From: Semisulcospira habei
Taxonomy: Eukaryota > Mollusca > Gastropoda > Semisulcospiridae
Assembly: GCA_036245525.1 (NCBI GenBank)
Contig: BTPG01000004.1
Location: 233,619,864-233,683,863, forward strand
Direction of reading: 5' to 3'
Length of the DNA stretch: 64,000 nt
Part shown: piece by piece, positions 44,752 through 55,102 of the stretch
Numbering within the stretch: the stretch's first letter is position 1
How the letters are laid out: every line of letters starts with the position of its first letter
Position numbers and translations under genes: made by a program
The notes under the pieces: model-generated
Told to the model about the DNA's origin: nothing
The model's input: only the letters and a program-made list of their open reading frames with translations
Databases searched by the model: none

Positions 44752-46976
44752 TCTACAAGGCAGTAGTCCTCCCCAGCCTCCTCTACGGCTGTGAGTCATG
44801 GACGCTGTACAGAAAGCACCTTAAGTCTACAAGGCAGTAGTCCTCCCCAGTCTCCTCTACGGCTGTGAGTCATGAGTCATGGACGCTGTACAGAAAGCAC
44901 CTCAAGTCTACAAGGCAGTAGTCCTCCCCAGCCTCCTCTACGGCTGTGAGTCATGGACGCTGTACAGAAAGCACCTCAAGTCTACAAGGCAGTAGTCCTC
45001 CCCAGCCTCCTCTATGGCTGTGAGTCATGGACGCTGTACAGAAAGCACCTCAAGTCTACAAGGCAGTAGTCCTCCCCAGTCTCCTCTACGGCTGTGAGTC
45101 ATGGACGCTGTACAGAAAGCACCTCAAGTCTACAAGGCAGTAGTCCTCCCCAGCCTCCTCTACGGCTGTGAGTCATGGACGCTGTACAGAAAGCACCTCA
45201 AGTCTACAAGGCAGTAGTCCTCCCCAGCCTCCTCTACGGCTGTGAGTCATGGACGCTGTACAGAAAGCACCTCAAGTCTACAAGGCAGTAGTCCTCCCCA
45301 GCCTCCTCTACGGCTGTGAGTCATGGACGCTGTACAGAAAGCACCTCAAGTCTACAAGGCAGTAGTCCTCCCCAGTCTCCTCTACGGCTGTGAGTCATGG
45401 ACGCTGTACAGAAAGCACCTCAAGTCTACAAGGCAGTAGTCCTCCCCAGCCTCCCTACGGCTGTGGGTCATGTACGCTGTACAGAAAGCACCTCAAGTCT
45501 ACAAGGCAGTAGTCCTCCCCAGTCTCCTCTACGGCTGTGAGTCATGGACGCTGTACAGAAAGAACCTCAAGTCTACAAGGCAGTAGTCCTCCCCAGTCTC
45601 CTCTACGGCTGTGAGTCATGGACGCTGTACAGAAAGCACCTCAAGTCTACAAGGCAGTAGTCCTCCCCAGTCTCCTCTACGGCTGTGAGTCATGGACGCT
45701 GTACAGAAAGCACCTCAAGTCTACAAGGCAGTAGTCCTCCCCAGCCTCCTCTACGGCTGTGAGTCATGGACGCTGTACAGAAAGCACCTCAAGTCTACAA
45801 GGCAGTAGTCCTCCCCAGCCTCCTCTACGGCTGTGAGTCATGGACGCTGTACAGAAAGCACCTCAAGTCTACAAGGCAGTAGTCCTCCCCAGCCTCCTCT
45901 ACGGCTGTGAGTCATGGACGCTGTACAGAAAGCACCTCAAGTCTACAAGGCAGTAGTCCTCCCCAGTCTCCTCTACGGCTGTGAGTCATGGACGCTGTAC
46001 AGAAAGCACCTCAAGTCTACAAGGCAGTAGTCCTCCCCAGCCTCCCTACGGCTGTGAGTCATGGACGCTGTACAGAAAGCACCTCAAGTCTACAAGGCAG
46101 TAGTCCTCCCCAGTCTCCTCTACGGCTGTGAGTCATGGACGCTGTACAGAAAGAACCTCAAGTCTACAAGGCAGTAGTCCTCCCCAGTCTCCTCTACGGC
46201 TGTGAGTCATGGACGCTGTACAGAAAGCACCTCAAGTCTACAAGGCAGTAGTCCTCCCCAGTCTCCTCTACGGCTGTGAGTCATGGACGCTGTACAGAAA
46301 GCACCTCAAGTCTACAAGGCAGTAGTCCTCCCCAGCCTCCTCTACGGCTGTGAGTCATGGACGCTGTACAGAAAGCACCTCAAGTCTACAAGGCAGTAGT
46401 CCTCCCTAGCCTCTTCTACGGCTGTGAGTCATGGACGCTGTACAGAAAGCACCTCAAGTCTACAAGGCAGTAGTTCTCCCCAGTCTCCTCTACGGCTGGG
46501 AGTCATGGACGCTGTACAGAAAGCACCTCAAGTCTACAAGGCAGTAGTCCTCCCCAGCCTCCTCTACGGCTGTGAGTCATGGACGCTGTACAGAAAGCAC
46601 CTCAAGCCTACAAGGCAGTAGTCCTCCCCAGTCTCCTCTACGGCTGTCAGTCATGGACGCTGTACAGAAAGCACCTAAAGTCTACAAGGCAGTAGTCCTC
46701 CCCAGCCTCCTCTACGGCTGTGAGTCATGGACGCTGTACAGAAAGCACCTCAAGTCTACAAGGCAGTAGTCCTCCCCAGTCTCCTCTACGGCTGGGAGTC
46801 ATGGACGCTGTACAGAAAGCACCTCAAGTCTACAAGGCAGTAGTCCTCCCCAGCCTCCTCTACGGCTGTGAGTCATGGACGCTGTACAGAAAGCACCTCA
46901 AGTCTACAAGGCAGTAGTCCTCCCCAGCCTCCTCTACGGCTGTGAGTCATTGACGCTGTACAGAAAGCACCTCAAG
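44752..46976 (+). repeat. 30 tandem copies of a 74-bp RT-coding unit
   Basis: Each unit starts TCTACAAGGCAGTAG and ends AAGCACCTCAAG. It encodes the LLYGCESWTLYRKHL part of the RT thumb. The 2,225-bp span equals 30 x 74 plus one 7-bp duplication (TGAGTCA, near 44868) and two 1-bp deletions (about 45451 and 46042). Because 74 is not a multiple of three, each unit changes frame. Copies differ by only a few bases. A CCTCCCTACGG variant followed by an AGAACCTCAAG variant occurs twice, 591 bp apart, showing that an eight-unit block was duplicated. Confidence 0.97.
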
Positions 46977-47530
46977 CAGCTTGAACGTTTCCACATGAGA
47001 TCTCTGCGCTCACTCATGGGCATCAAATGGCAAGACAAGGTGACAAACCTGGAAGTCTTGGACAATGCTGGCTTAGTGAGTGTTGAAGCCTTGATCTTAA
47101 AGACACAACTCCGCTGGACAGTTCATGTCATACGCATGGATGACTCTCGCATGACACGCCAACTCCTGTATGGTGCACTCTCAAAAGGCCACAGGAAGCA
47201 AGGACGGCCAAAGAAATGCTTCAAAGACTGCATAAGAGACAGCCTCAAGTACTGCGTCTTCCCGGTAAAGGAACTTGAAGCACAAGCACAAGACAGGCCT
47301 GGCTGGCGTGCCGCCACCAGGAAAGCCTGCACGCTATTTGAACACAATCAGCGCGAACGGATCACCAGTGCCAGAGCTCGCAGAAAGACAGCGTCGACTC
47401 TCCTCACAGCTACGTTCCAGTGCCCCCATTGCCCTCGCAGGTGTGGCTCCAGGATTGGCTTGGCCAGCCACACCCGCACCCACAAATAGAAGTCATGCAC
47501 AATGACGACATCATCGGTTTCGATGGTCTA
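46977..47530 (+). pseudogene. RTE-like reverse transcriptase, C-terminal part
   Basis: Resumes the RT thumb after the array: QLERFHMRSLRSLMGIKW, VEALILKTQLRW, then a Lys/Arg-rich region. It ends in a finger-like FQCPHCPRRCGSRIGLASH-x3-H segment with a stop at 47487-47489. About 40 bp of 3' UTR follow before dispersed-repeat sequence (ATTCAAGCTACACTTTTC) starts near 47538. It is the same clade as the 8165 copy but a clearly different subfamily. Confidence 0.88.
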
Positions 47531-47797
47531 CCCATTATTCAAGCTACACTTTTCAAACTTGGCCCAGGGATACTTTGTGGCAAGACCTTTCTAAACATAT
47601 CAGTTTCAGTGATCTCTCACGAAGGTCAAGGTCACAGGAGATCAGGAAATATATCAAAATAGCTATTTTTGGACATTATTTACTTTTTCTCAAATACTAT
47701 TCACAACTTCAAACCCAAACTTGGTACAAAGATACCTGATGGTAAGACCTTTATTTGCATACTAATTTGGTTGATCCCTTGGAAAGGTCAAGGGTCA
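47531..47797. repeat. Dispersed repeat, same family as 15040-16333
   Basis: Has TTCAAACTTGGCCCAGGGAT, ATACCTGATGGTAAGACC and ATACTAATTTGGTTGATCCC. It is interrupted by a LINE fragment at 47798 and resumes at 48240 (CTAGAGCTCAGG). Confidence 0.85.
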
Positions 47798-48239
47798 TCC
47801 TCAGAAAGAAAAAATCCGACCACATCACTCCCCTGCTCAAACACCTTCACTGGCTTCCATCCCCCAACGCATCCAATACAAGATTTTGTCTCTCTGCTAC
47901 AAATCCCTGAACAACTGCGCTCCTGGCTATCTCTCCAACTTACTTCACCCCTACACTCCTCCCTGCTCCACCTCCGACCCTCTCCGCCACATCCTCCGCA
48001 CCAAACTCAGTACTTTCGGCCCCCACTCCATCTCTGTATACGGCCCATTTAACTGGAACACTCTCCCAATCTCTCTCCGTCAGAAACACTCTCCCCCTTC
48101 CAGTCTGCCCTCAAAACCCACCTCTTTCAACAGTTCTAGCACTATATCACCACACTCCCCACCCCAAGCTGACAGTCATAATGCATTTCACTATTTGTGG
48201 TACGTGAGTTGTTGTATAAATACCGTTATTATTATTATT
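47798..48239 (+). mobile_element. CR1/L2-like LINE 3' fragment
   Basis: 440 bp corresponding to the last ~130 residues and 3' UTR of the element at 38396-40600: R-K-K-K-S-D-H-I-T-P-L-L-K, then SLCYKSLNNCAPGYLSNLL, then YGPFNWNTLP. It ends GTATAAATACCG plus an ATT run. It has indels and is 5'-truncated. It sits cleanly in the dispersed repeat, with a possible short TSD of TCA. Confidence 0.88.
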
Positions 48240-48726
48240 ATCACTAGAGCTCAGGAAATAGGTAAATTAATGACCATATTTTGACAAGAAATGTGGTTTG
48301 TTTTCTCAATTGCTATTCAAAACTCCACACTCAAACTTGCTACAGAGATACCTGATGGTAAGACCTATCTGTGCATACTAATTTGGATGACCCTTCGGAA
48401 CGGTCAAGGGTCACAAGAGCTCAGGAAATAGGTGAAAAATAGCCATATTTTGACAAGAAATGTTTTTTGGGCTCACGGGTGAAGCAAAAGTGAGTCTATG
48501 AAGTTAGTCTATGTTCTGGGCCAGTGGTCCAGCGTTCGTTGTCCGTCCGCCGTTGTCTGTGGTAAACTTTAACGTTGGCATTTTCTTGGAGACTATTCAA
48601 GTCACAGTCTTCAAACTTGGCCCAAGGATACTTTGTGGCAAGACCTTTCTAAACATACCAATTTGAGTGACCTCTCACAAAGGTCAAGGTCACGGGGATG
48701 CGGAAATCTGCCAAAAATAGCTATAT
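48240..48726. repeat. Dispersed repeat, continuation
   Basis: Continues through AGAGCTCAGGAAATAGGT, ATACCTGATGGTAAGACC, GGGCCAGTGGTCCAGCGTTC and CCAAGGATACTTTGTGG to AAATAGCTATAT, where the second periodic-motif element begins. Confidence 0.85.
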
Positions 48727-48815
48727 GGTCAAGAGTACCTCTGGGTGTGCAAAGAGTGTGACATGAGTCTCTGATTTTGAACTTAAACTTATGAGCATCA
48801 TTTTGCATGATTGTG

Positions 48816-49257
48816 ATGGTATGGTATGGTATGGTATGGCGGTATCTCCAAGGTGCACATATCCATCTAATTAAAGATCTCAAGGCGCCACCATAGGGAT
48901 GGAAGCTGGAGCTTTGAAAGCCTGCTGCTACTAAGCGCTACTTTATGTGCAAACCTCCACCTGACTATTAACTTCGGTGCATGTGAAATATTTCTGTTTC
49001 CATTTCACCGGCCCTACCGGGCCTTCTCTTTTCAATTAGTGGTAATGGGATTTTTAACATGCGCACTTGATGATTATGCCTGCTTTGCACACGAAGGCGA
49101 GACAGGCAACCGTAAGCCGAGTCTGTACGTAAATGTGACTCGATGGGAATGAGGAAAAGTCCACATACCATTCCTGCCCACCAGGGGATTCGAACCCAGG
49201 ATCTTATGACTGTCAGCACAGTGTCTTATCCACTAAGCTACGTCACCATGTCATGTG
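48816..49257 (-). mobile_element. tRNA-derived SINE with ATACC tail
   Basis: On the minus strand the head reads GGTGACG, then the A box TAGCTTAGTGG (49240-49250) and the B box GGTTCGAATCC (49196-49206), the latter a perfect match to the Pol III consensus. The body is about 370 bp and ends in GGAGATACCGCC plus four or five ATACC repeats (48816-48842). The tRNA-like head followed by an unrelated body and a short-repeat tail is the normal SINE arrangement. Confidence 0.88.
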
Positions 49258-50223
49258 TGATGTGATGTGTTTAGTCATAAGTAACATGCCCCCAAAAAGA
49301 ATTTCCCCATGAGCAGTCATTTGGGTGTAATTGGAGAAAAACCATTATGGTTTGTACATAACATTTACACTGTCACACATTTTTAAAACACATTTTCTAG
49401 CTTTCACAAAGTAGATTCATGCTGTATAAATTATCATGAAGTTCTTTCCTTGCTAGGCTATGCTTAAACTTCAAAAAAAGTTTGATGGGGTGAATAGATA
49501 CACAATGGTGCAACACTGAAATTGTTTGAACATAACTTTACACTCAGGTATACATTTATGCCCAAAAATGCATAAATTATATTTAAAAAATTGTGTGTGG
49601 TATTAAACACACAATTTCAATTGCACAGTGATTGATTCCAAACTATCCTAATTGAGATAAGTGTGAACACAGTAGCTATAAACTTTAAACAAAATTGGAC
49701 GACTTTCTTAAGAACAAAAATTTTGAAATCCTTGACAACACAGCAAAGAAAGTCAATTAAGATGGTGTGTTTTCCCTTTATTGTGTACTAAACTCTTGTA
49801 GATTACAGAATAATTTTGGAAAAAAAACACCATTCACAACATAGAATGAAATGAAGGCTAAAAACAAGAAACACGCAAGGCTTGAACATAACTTTACAAC
49901 GTGACGAACAAACTTGAGGCTCTTTAACACACATACATCAAAAAATAACAAAACACTACTCAAGTGATGTGTTTCTAACAAATACACTTTTATTTCTCCC
50001 AGCATTGTGTTTATAAGAGTAATAAAAGCAGCAAATACATATTGTAATTGTTTGTACATAACTTTACACCACGCGCTTCACATTTCAGCAAAAAAGTGCC
50101 TCCACAAATGAACAAGAACCAGAATATAAAAATCACAATCACCTGTAGCTTTCTACTACACTACAGAACAGCAGTGATGTATTTTATAAGGTGTCTGTTT
50201 CGTGAGTGTGTGTGTTGGGTTTC

Positions 50224-50282
50224 AGGCGTGGCGCTTTGAGTCGATTTCCCCAAAATTGAGAAAAAGCGCCTATATAATAACG

Positions 50283-50314
<32 letters not shown>

Positions 50315-50316
50315 AT
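50224..50316 (+). mobile_element. 3' tail of a LINE or SINE
   Basis: GCGTGGCGCTTTGAG, then AAAAAGCGCCTATATAATAA and CGG, then a ~38-bp ATT run. Other LINE copies in the window end in the same form of tail. Too short to classify. Confidence 0.6.
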
Positions 50317-50321
50317 AATAC

Positions 50322-52260
50322 TGTCACGACACGAGTTTTTTTTGGTATAATTTGGTAGTGGAGTTAGTTTAGAGGGGTGACAGGGTTTAGGCAGTCATGG
50401 GGTAACGCTAGCTTAGGTGTGTAGTTTATGGCCTTTACACGCGGGCTTGTTGCTGTGCGGGGCTTGGGTGGACGGCGTGCAGCCACATGGCCACCCAGTC
50501 TGAACGTCATCGGGTGGTACCTGCTTCACGTGAATTTTTATCACGTGAGGTAGTGAGCAGTTTTTCGCCAACCTAACGGTTTAGAAATTGTTAAGCAGTC
50601 GCTATTACACCAGTGAACGAAGCAGTCGTTTTTCAACATAGTCTTGAGGGGGGGGGGGGGGGGGTTGTGCGGGCGTGGTTTTCCATTAGCCGCCGCCTCA
50701 AGTAGCTGTGTCGTCCCACCTGTGGTGTCCCTACGATACGGCCCTGGTTCGAGCCCGGAGGTCGGTGTCCCGTAACGAGAAGAGAAGAGCTGCCACGACT
50801 GTGCCTCTGGCTTGTCTTGTCTTGTTTGTCTGCGTCCTAGCCGGGGTGTCTCCACGGATGACATGCATCTTTAAATCCGGAGAGCTTACGGGTTAATTCT
50901 GCCACCGTGCTGTGGTACTGAGTGGAGGCTGACTGTGTCGCTCTACCTTGTGGGCCATGACACCGGACCTGGGTGCCTTCGCGAGTGTCGCGGCACGTCT
51001 CGTATTTAGACAGGTCGGGTCGTCCCATGTAGTTATTTCTAACCTGTTTAAGCAAAGTTTTGTATGTTTACGTTGTAACGAACTTTGTTTATTTCATTTC
51101 CTCGTGTCAGTATTGTGAGACGAGTTACCTTAGTAGCCTTTGGAGATATTGTGCTAAAGCTTGAGATATTGTATCGTTCCAAGTTTGAGTCATTGTATTA
51201 TTTGTGTTACGGAAGACCTTATCGCGGAAGCGAGAGCGTAGAGTCGAGTTGCGCTCGACGGTTGTGCTTCCGGCGAGAAGGTCCCGTGACAAAAGATATT
51301 GTTTATTCAACCTTCAGTTAGATTGGGTTAAGGACGTTGCTCCATTTGCCTACATGATATTTAGTCTCTATTTGCCTACATGATATTTAGTCTCTATTTG
51401 CCTACATGATATTTAGTCTCCATTTGCCTACATGATATTTAGTCTCTATTTGCCTACATGATATTTAGTCTCTATTTGCCTGCATGATATTTAGTCTCCA
51501 TTTGCCTACATGATATTTAGTCTCTATTTGCCTACATGATATTTAGTCTCTATTTGCATATGCGATATTATCTGTTCTGAACGTTGTTATAGGAGCCTTG
51601 TGCTACGAGTGTCTTTTGTGAAAGCTTTAGCTTGATTCAAACATTTTGTTCGTGATCCCTTTGGGGGGATATAGGAGCGTACGGATCGTATTTTGTTTCG
51701 ATCTTCGCTTGTGCTAGTGAGCATATTTAGTTCAGTTTCAGTAGCTTACGTATTGTCATTTGGCTCGATCTCCATTTGGGTTCTGTCGAACACATTTGGT
51801 TGATCGTTTATTTGACGTGCTATTTTTCAGTACTATATTAAGGAACCACGTACTATAAGGTACTCCTCGTGGAGGCAAAGGTGTTGGTCTAACTGAAGTT
51901 AGCGCCTTACGCTTGTGCTTCCGTCAGGGTCCAGTGGTTGATTAGGTTTATCAGTTTGGCTTCTGTTGGTGTGATTTCATATATGTTAGTTTGCTTAGTC
52001 TTTTGTATTAGAAATATTTAGTTATTATATATTTTGTTAGTTTGTATTTATAGATATTCGGAGTGGAGAGTGGGCATGTGTGAGTGTGAATGTGAGGTGT
52101 GAATGCATGGTTAGGACTGCGTGAGATTAGTTGTTTTTGTTAGGGTTATATTTAATAAAGATCGTTGTTATTGTTCCTCTGGTGTTCGTGTTAGTGTGGG
52201 TTGGGCGTGTCTCGAGCGGGTAGCGCTCATAGTTCACACCCCGGGAGCGGGGTCGTGACA
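50322..52260 (+). mobile_element. Solo-LTR-like element, 1,939 bp
   Basis: Starts TGTCACGACACG, ends GGGGTCGTGACA, and is flanked by a perfect 5-bp TSD, AATAC (50317-50321 and 52261-52265). It has AATAAA about 105 bp before its end (TTTAATAAAGATCG, about 52150), fitting an LTR with R/U5. No PBS or gag-pol follows, so it is best read as a solo LTR. A stem (GACCTTATCGCGGAAGC with GCTTCCGGCGAGAAGGTC, about 51217-51289), a 17-base G run (50648-50664) and a 26-bp minisatellite lie inside it. A B-box-like GGTTCGAGCCC lies at about 50747. The interrupted homologue is at 36590-42334. Confidence 0.8.
51344..51560 (+). repeat. 26-bp minisatellite inside the LTR
   Basis: Eight to nine copies of TTTGCCTACATGATATTTAG plus TCTCTA or TCTCCA. 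The homologous LTR at 36590-42334 has only two or three diverged units, so the array expanded in this copy. Confidence 0.95.
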
Positions 52261-52498
52261 AATACAAGGGAATAATGTGTGAAAATAGCAAGTTTGAACA
52301 TAACTTTACAAGCGAACATGTTGATATTATTAACACTGAAGTCAAAATAAAAGATAAAAATGGGAAATTACATCAAATTCTGTGGTCAGTAAACCGCAGC
52401 ATTTACCAGTTCTAATAATTTTGTCTACAATGTTTAAAGCAAGTAGAAAAACAAATCGGTACATGTTTGTACATAACTTTACAACATGGGGTTCAAAT

Positions 52499-52724
52499 CT
52501 CTGCACCCCACCCGGGTCTGCCCTGGGGGACTTGGGTGGGGTTAACTACTTTTTAGTTCCCAGGGTCACCCTTGTAAGCCCCACAGGGTGGGTTTTATTT
52601 CTATTCTGGGGCATGTGTTTCTGTCAACCCTTGGTCCATTCACCTGTATTTTTCTTTTTTAAACTCTCCCTACTGTCTGCGCTACCTGTAGCTTTTGAAA
52701 TTGGATGTGTGTTGCTAAATTGAG
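52499..52724 (+). mobile_element. SINE-like retroposon, copy 2 (3'-incomplete)
   Basis: CACCCCACCCGGGTCTGCCC to GGATGTGTGTTGCTAAAT as in the 29642 copy, but it stops before the GGACGTTAAGC tail. The loss probably reflects a deletion at 52724. Confidence 0.8.
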
Positions 52725-53180
52725 GGTTCCGGGCGTAAGAGCCGTATCCCGTTTCCCCAGAATTTTACAGGAGAGCAGTTTGAAAGTTGTGAAGATTTAT
52801 TTCTATTTAGTGCTTGAGTTCCTGGTATCAAAACACGTATCAGTTGAAAGCTTGTTTTCTCCTCTCTACTTTCAAATGAACATTTTGAAACGGTCGTTTT
52901 TATTTACCGTACATTTGGCAAATAAACAATGCTGACATTATACGGTCCTTATGCACACTCGGAGTAAAAGGTTTGCAGCCACCTGTGCCTGCATAAAGAC
53001 AGGCTTGCTAAGTGCGAGTTTCAGGCACGCCCGAAAATGGCCAGTTTATATGTAAACATTCCTGCCTAAGGACCGCAGCTAGTTTTCCTATTACTCAAAC
53101 TCTGGCGAAGTCAACCCTGTAAACTACACTTGCTCTTATCAACTACGTCACCATAGTCAACAGAGAGCCTGCGGCCCATT
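52725..53180. other. No gene recognised
   Basis: No repeat family or coding signature was found. An AATAAA lies at about 52920. The sequence is of average composition. Confidence 0.5.
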
Positions 53181-53184
53181 TTTA

Positions 53185-53337
53185 GTACCGCTTATGACTG
53201 TCCTAGATGTAGGCAAATCTATTTCCAGTTTAAAGAACAAATCGTCTTGCGGTCCAGATGGTATTAATAGTCAAATTTTAAAACTGTCTCTGCCCTACGT
53301 CATCGAATCCCTGACCTTTATTTATAATTTATTGTGT
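53185..53337 (+). pseudogene. Short fragment of a CR1/Jockey-like reverse transcriptase
   Basis: About 50 codons: VLDVGKSISSLKNKSSCGPD, then ILKLSLPYVIESLTFIYNL. This matches the segment VGKLIGSLKNKKSSGPDE...ILKLSLPYTVESLTYIYNL of the LINE at 31552-33438. Both ends are truncated. Confidence 0.85.
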
Positions 53338-53465
53338 GTCGATGTTCAAAAAGGTTTTGTTTTAGACGTGGACTTGGCCATTGTGACATAGGCGTGTAGA
53401 CTGTTTGGCGATGTTCAAAAAGGTTTTGTTTTAGACGTAGACTCGGTCATTGTGACATAGGTGTT
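53338..53465. repeat. Two tandem copies of a ~69-bp unit
   Basis: GATGTTCAAAAAGGTTTTG starts at about 53341 and 53410. The second copy differs at a few bases. Confidence 0.9.
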
Positions 53466-53769
53466 TTTGTGTTGTACTTTCCTCTCTCTCCATGCAGCAG
53501 ATGCTAAGAGATAGTCTGTAAAAGTGCCGTAGTACCGTGAACGAAGACAGCTGCTTATCCCCAGCTGAAGCGAGATCACACAGCTGGTGCCTTATCAGTA
53601 ATGGTATTTAGCATGCTGATGGTAAGGAGAAGGAGGCTGCCTTGCTATCTCAGTGCTCTCACGAAGCCAATCTGACAAATTTCTTCCAGGGAGTGCCAGC
53701 CAGCACAGCTGTGAACTAAAGAACATAGACTAAACTGCCATGGAAAGTAGGTCATACACATGAGCCATA
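53466..53769. other. No gene recognised
   Basis: No repeat or coding signature was found. A CT-rich stretch ending CATGCAG (near 53500) resembles a splice acceptor, but no plausible coding exon follows. Confidence 0.45.
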
Positions 53770-53879
53770 ATGGCTTTGCCTTTCTTGTTTCTCGACTTCA
53801 AACCCAAACTTGCTACAGAGATGCCTGATGGTAAGGCCTATCTATGCATACTAATTTGGATGACCCCTCGAAAAGGTCA
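53770..53879. repeat. Dispersed repeat fragment
   Basis: CAAACTTGCTACAGAGATGC, CCTGATGGTAAGGCC and GCATACTAATTTGGATGACC match the 15040-16333 family. A SINE interrupts it at 53880, and it resumes at 54234. Confidence 0.85.
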
Positions 53880-54221
53880 TTTTTTAGTTCCCAGGGTCAC
53901 CCTGGTCAGCCCCACAGGGTGGGTTTTTCTCTCTATTCTGGGGCATGTGTTTCTGTCTACCCTTTGTCCATTCACCTGTATTTGCCTTTTTAAAACTCTC
54001 CCTACTGTCTGCACTGCCTGTAGCTCTTGATATTGGATGTGTGTTGCTAAATGGTCTTAGCTTTATTTAGGCCCCATGTTGTAGGTTTATTTAATGTATT
54101 TGACCGGCTGGCGACATACATTCAATTTTCTGTTTATTTTTTTTTCACAAGCAGTGCAGGCACGTCCTGAGAAAGCCTTGTTGCTGTCGGGACGTTAAGC
54201 AATGTACAATCAATCAATCAA
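53880..54221 (+). mobile_element. SINE-like retroposon, copy 3 (5'-truncated)
   Basis: Flanked by a perfect 12-bp TSD, TCGAAAAGGTCA (53868-53879 and 54222-54233). It starts inside the family sequence at TTTTTAGTTCCCAGGG and ends GTACAATCAATCAATCAA. 5' truncation with a long TSD shows target-primed retroposition. Confidence 0.92.
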
Positions 54222-54233
54222 TCGAAAAGGTCA

Positions 54234-54467
54234 AGGGTCACAAGATGAGGAATTAGGTCCAAAATAGCCATAATTAATTGCCCCAAAATTGTGTTTGAGA
54301 TAAAGCATATTTGTCAAAATATGGCCTTTTTTTTTTTTACCTATTTCCTGAGCTCTTGTGACCTTTGACCTTTACAAGGATCAACCAAATTAGTATGCAG
54401 AGAAAGGTCTTACTATCAGGTATTATTGTGTCGAGTCTAGTTGTGAAGTTGAGAGTAATATTGTAAT

Positions 54468-54498
<31 letters not shown>

Positions 54499-54529
54499 AA
54501 TTATATCAAAATACAGCTATTTTGGATAT
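54234..54529. repeat. Dispersed repeat, continuation, with a G run
   Basis: Repeat landmarks appear in both orientations here (AGGGTCACAAGATGAGG, then the reverse complement of the GAGCTCAGGAAATAGGT region). A 27-base G run (54472-54498) follows. The local inversion may reflect two repeat copies in opposite orientation. Confidence 0.7.
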
Positions 54530-54530
54530 A

Positions 54531-54930
54531 CACTACACAAAAGAATTCAAGGGTCACCCAATCATTCACTCGGCTTTCAGCACAAACAACACTGACAGTG
54601 TTACAGTCAATAACACTTTAATTCATTCATTTGTTGATCAGTCGGTGACAATTCTATTAACAGTAGCCAATAAACGTTCACAAAAATTTCATTGAAATGG
54701 ACACAACCATGATCTTAAAATTCAGGATTGAGTGTTCTGTTTGAAAAGACAAAGTCAATAGCGAGTGTGGGTGCCATTGGCATTGATGCAGGCCAGGCAA
54801 TGTTGTCTCAAGGACCTGAGCAGCACGTGGCGAGTGTTCTGTGGGATCGTCTGCCACTCTTTGCTTCAGCATCTGGAACAAGCCGTCAATGGTTCAGGTT
54901 GGCTGCAGGTGGGTGGTTGGCTCCAATCCG
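54531..54930 (-). pseudogene. Tc1/mariner transposase C-terminal remnant
   Basis: On the minus strand, EWQTIPQNTRHVLLRSLRQ, then HCLACINANGTHTRY-stop (about 54755-54870), is the characteristic C terminus of Tc1-like transposases. An upstream stop and loss of the catalytic DDE part show decay. The adjoining end, TA|CACTACACAAAAGAATTC at 54529, has the TA-flanked form of a Tc1/mariner terminal repeat. The other end was not found. Confidence 0.75.
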
Positions 54931-55102
54931 CCTCCTTAGAATATCATGACAAAAATGAAAAGCTGTCTGGGGATTGTTCAATATCTATTCTCTATGTGTG
55001 CTGTCTAGAGGCGTTTCTTCTTTCTGTGTGAAATTCTCATGTCAGTTGATCCCATTGTATGTACATAGATATTCACACCCATCGTCCTGTTTATTTCCCC
55101 AG

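Larger units (their letters stand above)
48727..52498. mobile_element. Second copy of the periodic-motif element (interrupted, right end not seen)
   Basis: Starts GGTCAAGAGTACCTCTGGG, matching the tip of the 16334-21011 element, and like it interrupts the dispersed repeat. TTTGWACATAACTTTACA motifs occur at about 49350, 49524, 49880, 50050, 52292 and 52465, at intervals of ~172 bp or multiples once the nested LTR is removed. A SINE (48816-49257), a LINE/SINE tail (about 50224-50316) and the 1.94-kb LTR element are nested inside it. The right TIR is not recognisable; a SINE abuts the last motif at 52499. Confidence 0.65.

Noticed and set aside
44752..46976. Regular repeats resembling a CRISPR array
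   Set aside because: Units are contiguous with no unique spacers, derive from RT coding sequence, and the genome is eukaryotic.
52201..52260. GTCGTGACA/TGTCACGAC ends as TIRs of a DNA transposon
   Set aside because: TG...CA tips, a 5-bp TSD, AATAAA near one end and no transposase fit a solo LTR better, though the alternative is not excluded.
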